32,213 bases of DNA from Planctomycetota bacterium (GTDB lineage Bacteria > Planctomycetota > UBA8742 > JACQVU01 > JANLHZ01): the NCBI GenBank assembly GCA_024653775.1, contig JANLHZ010000123.1, positions 1-32,213 of the forward strand, read 5' to 3'. The position numbers and the translations under genes are program-made. How positions within the stretch are numbered: position 1 is the first letter of the stretch; each line of letters opens with the position of its first letter. This document shows, one piece after another, positions 1 through 7,046 of the stretch. The notes beneath the pieces are model-generated. The model did no database searches. It was not told where the DNA came from and saw only the letters and a list, made by a program, of their open reading frames with translations.

Positions 1-82
1 GCGCAACATTGTAGTAAGCGTTAGAAAGTCGAAGACCATCGAGTGTCGATTGAATTTGTTCAATTTTCTCTTTTGCATCCAT
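1..82 (-). CDS. Partial unknown protein, N-terminus only
   Basis: An open frame begins with ATG at 82 and runs off the left edge without a stop, giving 27 residues that start MDAKEKIEQIQ and end SNAYYNVA. The segment is helical and charged. No strong ribosome binding site precedes it and too little is visible for a family call. A perfect 12-bp inverted repeat lies about 50 bp upstream (129-157), where an operator would be expected. It could also be a chance frame. Confidence 0.35.
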   Translation of the reverse strand, partial: MDAKEKIEQIQSTLDGLRLSNAYYNVA

Positions 83-128
83 GGTGCGTAAACTTTCAAA
101 AAATGGAATTTTAGTAATCAGACCGACG

Positions 129-157
129 TGATCGAAATTCACACCGAATTTCGATCA
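129..157. promoter_or_regulatory. Perfect 12-bp inverted repeat
   Basis: Two 12-bp arms (129-140 and 146-157) are exact reverse complements around a 5-nt loop. There is no T-run on either side, so a simple intrinsic terminator is unlikely. It lies between the 3' end of the glycoside-hydrolase-like gene and the start of the partial gene at the left edge, so it may be an operator for that gene or an RNA hairpin. Confidence 0.5.
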
Positions 158-232
158 TAACAGCTTATTTACTCTGCTATTAAGTGTTATTTCATTAATT
201 AAGGAAATAAATCTTGGCTTTCCAAGTCCTAA

Positions 233-2107
233 CTACTCCTCGCAGTGGATCATCACGGGCATCTTTCCGAGGGTCACTCGCACCCGCCCGCGCGCTATTT
301 CGAGACTTTCGGACCTCGGCGCGCCTTCGTCGATGTAGAACCGCTCGATCGTCGCGCCGTTTCCGGAAACTGGGAAGCTCGTCTGGCGCGTGGGTTGCTC
401 CGAGTCCATCGTCGAAAAGAGATCGTCTTCGAGCCACGCGACGATTACGTGATCCCCTGTAGCGGAGTCGAACTTGAACGCATATACCCCCTGACCCGCG
501 TTTTCGATGCGCGCGAAGTCCTTGCAGTTCTCGAAGCGCTTCGATAGCAGCGCCATCGCGCCCATCACGGGCCGCGGCGTGCGGTACGCGTCCGCAAGTC
601 CGTGGAACGGATAAGGCGACAGCGCGCCCCAGTCTTCGAGGGAGCACAGGAAAATCCGCTTCGCGCCGGACGCCTTCGTCATCACGATCTTCTTGATCGA
701 CATCCCTACCTGCTCGCGCTCGTACCAGGTTTTTGTTTCCCCGTAGTCCGCATGTCGCGGGTTCTGCAGAACGTTCCTGATCTCCGTCCGCTGCGGGATC
801 GAGGCCTCCCAGGGAAGTTCGCCGCTCGAAACGCCGACGTCGATGCCGATCTCAGGAGCGCTGGTGGCGTCGCCGACCCAGATGTCCGCATCGTGACCGA
901 GCCTTCGGAGGTGATTTTCGATGAACTTCACCGTGTCGAAAATCTCGTGATAGCTAGCGAGCGAGTGAAACTCGACGATGTCATAATATTCCGTCGCCTC
1001 GAAAATCCCGGAAACGAACTGCACGATCCTCTCTGCGAGATACCTCTGGAACTCGGGCTTCCCCCGGACGATTTCGTTCACGCGGCTTTCAAGCTCCGTA
1101 AGCGAATGCAGCCCGATGAGCTGGTTTCCGAAGTGCATTCCGCTCAAGATGATCTTCACGTCCGGAGAGGCTTCCTTCGCGGCTTTATGGGACAGCTCGA
1201 GAGTTTTCAGGTACTCGTCCACGCCATCGCACCAGAAAGGTATGTGCTGGACTTCGCTCGAAATTTCGTAGTGCAGCACCGGAGCCTTCAGTCCGGGCAT
1301 GTCGTCCCTACCGTCGTGATCGTAGCGCTCGACGACCGCGGTAACGAAAGCCGAGTAGTCGTCCAGATATTCCTCCAGCGGAAGCGATCCCGCGTCGTTC
1401 CCGATGATCAGGCCGCCGTTTCTGTACTCCGGGAATTCCGACAGCGGCGGCTGCGCGCCCCGGACCGCCCACTTCGCGTTGCAGTGCAGAACCATCTGGA
1501 TGTGCGCGTCCGCTTCCTGCCAGGATTTCACCATCTGGTCGAGCACCGCAAAATCGTACGCATGTGCTTCCCCCCGCGGCGCGTTTGGTTCGATGAACTT
1601 CCAGAACACGTTCTGGAATTTGATCCAACTCGCGCCGGAGCGGGCGAAAAGCCGCGCGGTGCCGGGCATCCGGTGCACGGGATTGTTGTTAAGCGCGTAT
1701 TGGATTCCGATTATCGCGTCCTCTGAATCTTCAAGGCTCCAGACCGCGGAATCCGGAAGCGGAAGTCCGCCGGGTTCATCGGGCGGTTCGGATTCTCCTT
1801 CGGTCTCCGGACCCGGAGTCGGCGCGCGCTCCGGGCGATTCTCGGCTAGCCCGAGGGCGCGGTACGCTTCCGCGATCTTCCGCTCGCAGAGGTCGAGCTG
1901 ATTCGTGTTCAGCGCGATCTCCGCGTGTGCGGAAAGTCCGGTCGCCTGGAGCCGCTGAAGTCCCTGAGGCTGGCTCTCTATGAGTTCCTTCAGCGCGTCC
2001 AGTCTTCGGCGGAGTTCCTGGCTTCGAGACTCCTGAGCCGAAGCCGCCAGCGAGATCGAAAGCGCGAACGCCGCGGCGAATAAGAAAATCCTGACTGCGT
2101 GGTTCAT
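233..2107 (-). CDS. Exported glycoside-hydrolase-fold protein
   Basis: This is a 624-residue protein with a clear Sec signal peptide (hydrophobic residues 6-20, likely cleavage after ASA near residue 24). A charged helical segment (25-90) and a Pro/Glu-rich linker (91-120) lead to a long domain that reads like a (beta/alpha)8 clan-A glycosidase. The segment FQNVFWKFIEPN (165-175) resembles strand 2 of such barrels. HYEISSEV (279-286) sits where these enzymes have the general acid/base Glu (E285), although the usual preceding Asn is Ser. The strand-7 nucleophile Glu is not obvious: the region around 409-419 (IWVGDATSAPE) has Asp where Glu is expected. A small beta-rich C-terminal domain follows. 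It may be a carbohydrate-binding or degenerate hydrolase; substrate and activity are unknown. It stands alone, divergent from the next gene. Confidence 0.6.
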   Translation of the reverse strand: MNHAVRIFLFAAAFALSISLAASAQESRSQELRRRLDALKELIESQPQGLQRLQATGLSAHAEIALNTNQLDLCERKIAEAYRALGLAENRPERAPTPGPETEGESEPPDEPGGLPLPDSAVWSLEDSEDAIIGIQYALNNNPVHRMPGTARLFARSGASWIKFQNVFWKFIEPNAPRGEAHAYDFAVLDQMVKSWQEADAHIQMVLHCNAKWAVRGAQPPLSEFPEYRNGGLIIGNDAGSLPLEEYLDDYSAFVTAVVERYDHDGRDDMPGLKAPVLHYEISSEVQHIPFWCDGVDEYLKTLELSHKAAKEASPDVKIILSGMHFGNQLIGLHSLTELESRVNEIVRGKPEFQRYLAERIVQFVSGIFEATEYYDIVEFHSLASYHEIFDTVKFIENHLRRLGHDADIWVGDATSAPEIGIDVGVSSGELPWEASIPQRTEIRNVLQNPRHADYGETKTWYEREQVGMSIKKIVMTKASGAKRIFLCSLEDWGALSPYPFHGLADAYRTPRPVMGAMALLSKRFENCKDFARIENAGQGVYAFKFDSATGDHVIVAWLEDDLFSTMDSEQPTRQTSFPVSGNGATIERFYIDEGAPRSESLEIARGRVRVTLGKMPVMIHCEE

Positions 2108-2194
2108 AATGGCTCCCGAAGCGGATAGAAAACAATTGCATCATATTTGAGCTATGAACGTGAAGCAGAAATATTTAGAATCCGAAATGAAATT

Positions 2195-3043
2195 ATGAGG
2201 ACTTCGGAAAAGATAATGTTCAGACTGTTCCTGCTGGTGGTGATCGCCACTCCGCCGATGGTGCTGCTTGCGCTGAATTCGAGCCGAAAAACTGCGGAAC
2301 CGCAGCAGATCGAGGAAGCCGCGGAAGATGCGCTGACAGTGGAGGAGGAACCGCCTCCACTGGAACGCGAATCCGAGGAGCCGCGGGAGCTTGAAACTCC
2401 AGATGTTGTTCGCTCGGACGTCTTCGCGGCGCGGATAGGGGTTTCGAGAAGTTCCGTCATCGGGAACATAGCGGTGGGGGACGCTGTTCGCGAAGTCCAG
2501 ATCGCAGACCTGGACGGCGCGGTCCACACGCTTTACGAGGATTACGAATCCGCGCCGAAGTTCGTGATCCTGATTTTCCAGCCCCGCGGAAACGGTCTGA
2601 CCGCGCTGATGTCCCGGAGAATGCGCGCGTTCCTGACTTCCGCGCAGGATTCGCTCGCAGTCTATTTCATCACGGGAAACGTCGCGCTCGAACGCGCGGT
2701 CCGCGAAGCAGCGGGCGGCGCGGAGAATCAGATAGACCCGAACATTCTGCTGCTGCTCCGCGGACTCGGCGGCGACGTTTCGATTCCGGGTTACGTCTGC
2801 GAGCATCAAAGCGCGCTCGCGGACGAATTCGGCGTGGACGAAAGCCATGACGTCAGCTACGCCCTGATCGACGACAATGGACGGCTCGTGGACGTTATCG
2901 CGCCCGATCCAGCGCTAAGCCGCGGACCGCCGTTTATTTCGGACGTCTACGAGTACGCGAGGCTGCGAAGCGAAGAACTCGCCGCGGACCGCCGGAACGC
3001 CGCGGAGCCGCCCGCCGCAGCGGAAGGCGACGAGGAGTTCTAG
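2195..3043 (+). CDS. Membrane-anchored thioredoxin-fold protein without CxxC
   Basis: The protein has a single N-terminal membrane segment (MFRLFLLVVIATPPMVLLAL), an acidic linker, and a domain that follows the redoxin/AhpC-TSA pattern. The pieces are 'IADLDGAVHTL' (entry strand), 'KFVILIFQPRGNG' (strand and loop that normally carries Cys-x-x-Cys) and 'ALADEFGVDESHDVSYALIDDNGRLVDVI' read in two parts (the typical end of a redoxin domain). The loop holds no cysteine, so a thiol-disulfide role is doubtful. The C-terminus is Ala/Glu-rich. Starts at 2147 (TTG), 2195 (ATG) and 2216 (ATG) are in frame; 2195 is used here because it adds a short positive N-terminus before the membrane helix. It is divergent from the hydrolase-like gene. 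Function is unknown. Confidence 0.55.
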   Translation: MRTSEKIMFRLFLLVVIATPPMVLLALNSSRKTAEPQQIEEAAEDALTVEEEPPPLERESEEPRELETPDVVRSDVFAARIGVSRSSVIGNIAVGDAVREVQIADLDGAVHTLYEDYESAPKFVILIFQPRGNGLTALMSRRMRAFLTSAQDSLAVYFITGNVALERAVREAAGGAENQIDPNILLLLRGLGGDVSIPGYVCEHQSALADEFGVDESHDVSYALIDDNGRLVDVIAPDPALSRGPPFISDVYEYARLRSEELAADRRNAAEPPAAAEGDEEF

Positions 3044-3111
3044 AAGCTCTGGTAGCGTGTCCGCTCTCGTCTGCGCGGGACCTTGGGACCGCGGTCGTCT
3101 ATGTCCGCAAA

Positions 3112-3138
3112 AGCCGTCAAGCGCATCGTTTGACGGCT
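3112..3138 (+). terminator. Hairpin after the thioredoxin-fold gene
   Basis: Nine-bp arms (3112-3120 and 3130-3138) are perfect reverse complements around a 9-nt loop, about 70 bp past the stop codon. No T-tract follows, so it may be a rho-dependent or stabilising hairpin instead of a classical terminator. Confidence 0.4.
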
Positions 3139-3215
3139 CCGAATTATCGATGTCGCTTGCTTGAAATAGTCTCTAAGTCATGCAGCAAATTAGTTGAAAA
3201 TTTATATATTGCGAC

Positions 3216-3242
3216 TTGCATTTTCAATGGGGGGGGTAAACT
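3216..3242 (+). promoter_or_regulatory. G8 tract in a possible promoter spacer
   Basis: A run of eight G (3229-3236) lies between a weak -35-like TTGCAT (3216-3221) and a weak -10-like TAAACT (3237-3242), 15 nt apart, upstream of the membrane-protein gene at 3296. Both boxes match the consensus poorly, so the promoter itself is a guess; the homopolymer is certain. Confidence 0.3.
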
Positions 3243-3295
3243 CCACGTAATTCTTAACAACAATATCCGGTTGCTTTTTCTGATAGGAGAGACTT

Positions 3296-3793
3296 ATGTG
3301 GAACGGCGCGCGCGCGATTTCTGCTTTATTCGCATTTCTGATCGTAGTTTGGGCAATACTCGCAGGCGTCCTCTGGGCTGTCCTCGAAGCAACCTTCCCA
3401 GGCGGAGTCCCCGACGGCTTCGCGATCTTTACGGCACTCTTCGGCGGCGGCGTCCTCATCGCGGCGGCGGGACTCATCGTCGCGCTGATTTCTCGTCAGG
3501 GCGTCTTGTTTAGAATCGAAAGAATGAATCGCGACTTCTTCGACATTCTCCGCGCACTCGGCGCGATCATTTTCTTCGACGCGATCTCCGGCTGGCTTCT
3601 TTTCACATTTTTTGGCACATCGATCTTTCTTGGGGTAGCATTTCTCATGCGGGTATCCGACCCCGCGTTCTACGGCGCGGGCGTCTTCACGGTTTTCATC
3701 GCGTACATTCTTGAAGGTATCGGCATCGTCTTCCGCACCATCTACATCTTCGGCTCCGTGACGTTCGCGCAGTCCAGGCTCGGCAGCGTCTAA
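3296..3793 (+). CDS. Small integral membrane protein, unknown
   Basis: A 165-residue, very hydrophobic protein preceded by a good ribosome binding site (AGGAGA, 6 nt before ATG). About four membrane helices are visible, roughly at residues 6-30, 42-66, 84-117 and 128-152, with a short positive loop (SRQGVLFRIERMNRD) between the second and third. No family was recognised. It begins a same-strand cluster with the coiled-coil gene (18 bp downstream, with a near-identical Shine-Dalgarno) and a lipoprotein gene, which suggests an envelope-associated function. A G8 tract sits about 60 bp upstream of its start. Confidence 0.7.
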   Translation: MWNGARAISALFAFLIVVWAILAGVLWAVLEATFPGGVPDGFAIFTALFGGGVLIAAAGLIVALISRQGVLFRIERMNRDFFDILRALGAIIFFDAISGWLLFTFFGTSIFLGVAFLMRVSDPAFYGAGVFTVFIAYILEGIGIVFRTIYIFGSVTFAQSRLGSV

Positions 3794-3811
3794 TAGAAAG
3801 GAGAGACAGAA

Positions 3812-4516
3812 ATGAGCTTCAACGATTTCATATACAGTCTCTTCATGGGAGGCGAAAAACCGCCGGGGACATGCGGCAATGCTGACGTGTCAAGAATTGC
3901 TACAACGCTAATTAACACTGCTATTTTCCCGTCAGATATTACCGGAAATCTTAAAACGAATGCAGATATTGTAACTCCGTTTGTAGCTACTCCAGCATTG
4001 CTGTTTGATCCGGTCACGGTCATACGTGGAAAAATAGCTCAAGCAGAAGAAGCTGGGAGCGGAAAATCAGATCAAGAAGTGAAGGATCGTATTACCACTC
4101 TTGAAACTAGAATTGCGGATCTAAAAGCTTGGCTTGCAATCTATCAAGATAGTGATGGGGAGCCTCTTACAGGAACCGCTGCAGGCGAACTTCGAGAATC
4201 GATAAGAGGAATAATCGCATTTTGGATTGCAAATCTGCAAGAACAAATTCGCGTGTTAAGAAGACAAGGACTTGCGGCGAATGATCCTCAGGTTCAGAGC
4301 GTACAACAGTTAATTGATAGTGCAGATGAACTACAGGAACACCTTCTTTCGCTTGTCGGTAACACCGACGCGCAAAGAGCACTCGCAGAACAAATTAGAA
4401 GTCTGGAAACGGAAAAACGAGCGCTGATCAATTATCAGAACATTGATGGATTACGCAGTTTACTTAATCTGCTTGAGCTTCGACAACAACAACAACAACC
4501 CCGAAGACCCCGATGA
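3812..4516 (+). CDS. Coiled-coil protein with Gln-rich tail, unknown
   Basis: This 234-residue protein follows a strong Shine-Dalgarno (AAAGGAGA, 7 nt before ATG). The first 75 residues are mixed, with no signal peptide. Residues from about 80 to 225 are almost all helix-forming and heptad-like (for example 'KDRITTLETRIADLKAW' and 'LAEQIRSLETEKRAL'). The C-terminus is a poly-Gln stretch ending in PRRPR. Base composition is clearly more A+T-rich than the flanking genes. It may be a scaffold working with the membrane protein upstream and the lipoprotein downstream; no homologous family was recognised. Confidence 0.65.
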   Translation: MSFNDFIYSLFMGGEKPPGTCGNADVSRIATTLINTAIFPSDITGNLKTNADIVTPFVATPALLFDPVTVIRGKIAQAEEAGSGKSDQEVKDRITTLETRIADLKAWLAIYQDSDGEPLTGTAAGELRESIRGIIAFWIANLQEQIRVLRRQGLAANDPQVQSVQQLIDSADELQEHLLSLVGNTDAQRALAEQIRSLETEKRALINYQNIDGLRSLLNLLELRQQQQQPRRPR

Positions 4517-4529
4517 ATGAAGCAGTATC

Positions 4530-5369
4530 ATGTCAAGTAGATACCCAGTTGAAGTAATCGTTTTATTTCTAATCCTGAGTTTTACTGTTATTAGCTCCTG
4601 TAAAACTGCCACTCAAGACGAGTCATGCTGCGATTGCGCGCATGATAGTGCATTAATATTGCCGCTGTCTGGTCTGGTCGTTAAAGACAGAGAAACATTT
4701 TATATACAGGTCAATAAAACGGCGGATATATTCCTCGACAAGACGCGTTCTGTTGACGAACGCATCGAGGAAATCACCTTATGGTCAAAAAAAAATGCCG
4801 AGCGTGGACGCTATGGATTCTCTTATGGTAATGTCTTGTATAACATAACCGTAGATTATATCCCTTATGTACTGATGGACATTTTGGATAGATCGGATGA
4901 ACCTCTGCTCCGATTGTATGCCTCTTCATATCTGTGCAGGTTTTGGTGGAAAGTCGACGTAGCGGAATTCGCGCTTGATCGACTTAAATCAGAGCCGTTG
5001 CCGGGCGTGTTTGAGGATTACGCTGATTTACTCTATGAGCGAGGTTACTTACTTTATAACGACGGGGTATGGAAATACATTTCGAATTTATCGATTGTGA
5101 ATCAATTCGGTGATCCGGATTTGATCGCTCGACTGAGGAAAGAGATTCTTCCCTCGTTGAAAAACGCTCCAGAACTGCTTCCTGTATGGCTCTCCTCAGA
5201 CGGGAAAATAGAAGGAGTCCTGGAAAGAAGCGAATACGAGTTAAGCTCAACAAGTCGCTACGAGATACTGGAATACGTTATTACTCCCTCTATCCGGCAA
5301 CAGTACAACCAGAGGGGTGGGTTTCGACCGAACGATGCGAGTTCCGAGACGACGGAAGACGACGACTAA
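4530..5369 (+). CDS. Lipoprotein with helical-repeat body, unknown
   Basis: A 279-residue protein whose N-terminus is a lipoprotein signal: hydrophobic residues 8-20 and lipobox V-I-S-S-C with C24 as the lipidated residue. The mature part is rich in helix pairs, such as 'ILDRSDEPLLRLYASSYLCRF' (read as 13+8 residues) followed by 'FALDRLKSEPLPGVFEDYAD', and may be a HEAT-like or TPR-like solenoid. It starts 13 bp after the coiled-coil gene and is likely co-transcribed with it. Like that gene it is A+T-richer than its surroundings. The role is unknown; an outer-membrane or periplasmic partner of the two upstream products is the simplest reading. Confidence 0.65.
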   Translation: MSSRYPVEVIVLFLILSFTVISSCKTATQDESCCDCAHDSALILPLSGLVVKDRETFYIQVNKTADIFLDKTRSVDERIEEITLWSKKNAERGRYGFSYGNVLYNITVDYIPYVLMDILDRSDEPLLRLYASSYLCRFWWKVDVAEFALDRLKSEPLPGVFEDYADLLYERGYLLYNDGVWKYISNLSIVNQFGDPDLIARLRKEILPSLKNAPELLPVWLSSDGKIEGVLERSEYELSSTSRYEILEYVITPSIRQQYNQRGGFRPNDASSETTEDDD

Positions 5370-5406
5370 AAGAAACTGGCTCAGGATGGGGTTTTCGTCT
5401 CTTCAG

Positions 5407-5434
5407 AGCCTTCGAACGAGACCGCCCGAAGGCT
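5407..5434. terminator. Hairpin between convergent genes
   Basis: Eight-bp arms (5407-5414 and 5427-5434) pair perfectly around a 12-nt loop and are followed by TTT on the plus strand. It lies between the lipoprotein gene and the convergent ATP-grasp gene, where a terminator is expected. Confidence 0.5.
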
Positions 5435-5480
5435 TTTGCGCAGACGATGGCGGAAGCGCTCCCATAGCCTACGACAGTTT

Positions 5481-6953
5481 CTAAGGTTTCTTCTTCTCAG
5501 AAACTCTCTTCGAAGTTTTCTTCTTTGACGAGGCGATCTTCGCGGTTTTTTTCGCTTCGGACTTTTTAGACGCCTTTGTTTTCTTCTTTTCGACTTTCTC
5601 GGTTTTCTTTTTGATCGCGGTCTTTTTTTCTGTCCCCACGGAAGCATCGTCCGATGCCGTCGCGTTCGGCGCAGCCAGTCTTGCGGACGTCTTCTTTTTC
5701 GCGGACTTCTTCTCCGTCTTTTTCTTCGCCGAGGTTTTCTTCTTCGCTGAAGTTTTCTTTTTCGCGGCGGGTTTCGCGACCTCATCTTCAGTCGGCATCT
5801 GCGGAGCTGGATCGGCCATCGGAGCCGGCGCGGGCGCGGGTTCCTCGTAATCGCTGAGCGGCCTTGCGATGGAGGGCGCACGTACCGAGGAAACGGTGTT
5901 GACGCCGAGGATCGCGAACTTTCGCGTCGTTTTCCTCGTCCGGACGTATCCCTTGCGCGGCGCGGTCTTCGGCTTTTCCCTTCTTCTTGCCCGCTTCGCA
6001 GGAGCGACCGGCACGGGTTCGCCTGCGATTCTCGTCGGAAGCTGCGTTTGCCTCGCGTCCGACATCGAAAGCGCGATCTGCACCGCGACCTCCGCGAGCG
6101 CGCTAACCGCGAAGCCGTGGTAATCCGGAGTGATAGTCTTCGGCTCCATATCCGGCACCGGGTTCTGGAAGTCGATCGCGTAGTGTTTTCCGTCCCTGAC
6201 CACGAACTCGACGCAGTTCGCGTCGTAGCCGAGGAGTTCGCAAAGCTTGATCGCGTCCCGTTCGATCGCGGCGCCGAGGTCCGCGGAAAGATGCTCGTGA
6301 TCGACGATGTACCGCGACTCCCTCGCGTCGTACTTCGTGGTCAGGACCTTCTTCTTCCCGAAAACGAAGCTGCGGACGTAGCTGCCTGAGGCGATGAACT
6401 CCTGGAGCATCATCGTGGTCGTGCCGGACTTGTCGTAGGCGGTGAAGAATTCCTCGGGATTACGCACGACGTAGATCCCGGCGGTGTTCTTTCCGGTGAC
6501 GGGTTTCAGCACAGCGGGGAATCCGACCCGCGCGAAGATCGCCTCCCAGTCGAGAGGATACGCGAGGTTGTGAAGGTCCGCGGGTTCGAGCGCGAACTCC
6601 TTCGGATGCGCCTTCGTCGGGATGATCGCGGTTCTTGGGACGGAAACTCCGTGTTCGGTGGCGATGCGATAATCGAAGAACTTGTCGTCCGCGTCCATCC
6701 AGAACGGGTTGTTGATGACGTAGGTTCCGGAGAGCACCGCGGATTTCATCAGCGAGCGGTAGAAGCTGCTATAGTGGCTCGCGCGGTCGATTATGAGGTT
6801 GTACCGGCACTTCCAGTTTTCCGGAGCGTCGCCGAAAATCGCGTGTTCGCAAACGACGTCGCCTTTTCCGATGGAGTTGATTTTGTCGTAGAGCGCGTGC
6901 AATGCGAGGGAGCTTGAGGACCCGATAAGTCCGATTGTTATTTTCGAAGACAT
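5481..6953 (-). CDS. ATP-grasp enzyme with lysine-rich H1-like tail
   Basis: A 490-residue protein. Residues 1-90 form a Rossmann-like pre-ATP-grasp region, and about 90-295 an ATP-grasp ligase of RimK/D-Ala-D-Ala-ligase type. K150 in FPAVLKP is the nucleotide-binding lysine; 'MMLQEFIASGSYVRSFVFG' covers the linker and strand region; E249 together with D261 and N264 in AIDFQNPVPD are the Mg-binding acid and amide. It should catalyse ATP-dependent carboxylate-amine (or thiol) ligation, but the substrate cannot be read. From about 316 the protein becomes basic, and 393-490 is a low-complexity run of repeats such as SAKKKT resembling the C-terminal tail of histone H1 or bacterial Hc1-like proteins. 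Both parts lie in one uninterrupted frame. The gene is divergent from the flavoprotein gene. Confidence 0.75.
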   Translation of the reverse strand: MSSKITIGLIGSSSSLALHALYDKINSIGKGDVVCEHAIFGDAPENWKCRYNLIIDRASHYSSFYRSLMKSAVLSGTYVINNPFWMDADDKFFDYRIATEHGVSVPRTAIIPTKAHPKEFALEPADLHNLAYPLDWEAIFARVGFPAVLKPVTGKNTAGIYVVRNPEEFFTAYDKSGTTTMMLQEFIASGSYVRSFVFGKKKVLTTKYDARESRYIVDHEHLSADLGAAIERDAIKLCELLGYDANCVEFVVRDGKHYAIDFQNPVPDMEPKTITPDYHGFAVSALAEVAVQIALSMSDARQTQLPTRIAGEPVPVAPAKRARRREKPKTAPRKGYVRTRKTTRKFAILGVNTVSSVRAPSIARPLSDYEEPAPAPAPMADPAPQMPTEDEVAKPAAKKKTSAKKKTSAKKKTEKKSAKKKTSARLAAPNATASDDASVGTEKKTAIKKKTEKVEKKKTKASKKSEAKKTAKIASSKKKTSKRVSEKKKP

Positions 6954-7046
6954 TTGTCACTCCGCGGGAGAAATGTTGAGGTATGGGGGATCATATTTTT
7001 TTGAATTTAGCCGCGCACGCGGTTTCGGGATAATTCTTGGAAAAAA

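Noticed and set aside
602-1726. Long plus-strand open frame opposite the glycoside-hydrolase-like gene
   Set aside because: Arg/Val-rich shadow of the minus-strand gene, with no ribosome binding site and no protein-like pattern.
3130-3513. Open frame through the G8 tract
   Set aside because: It overlaps the well-supported membrane-protein gene in another frame and becomes Arg-rich there, as shadow frames do.
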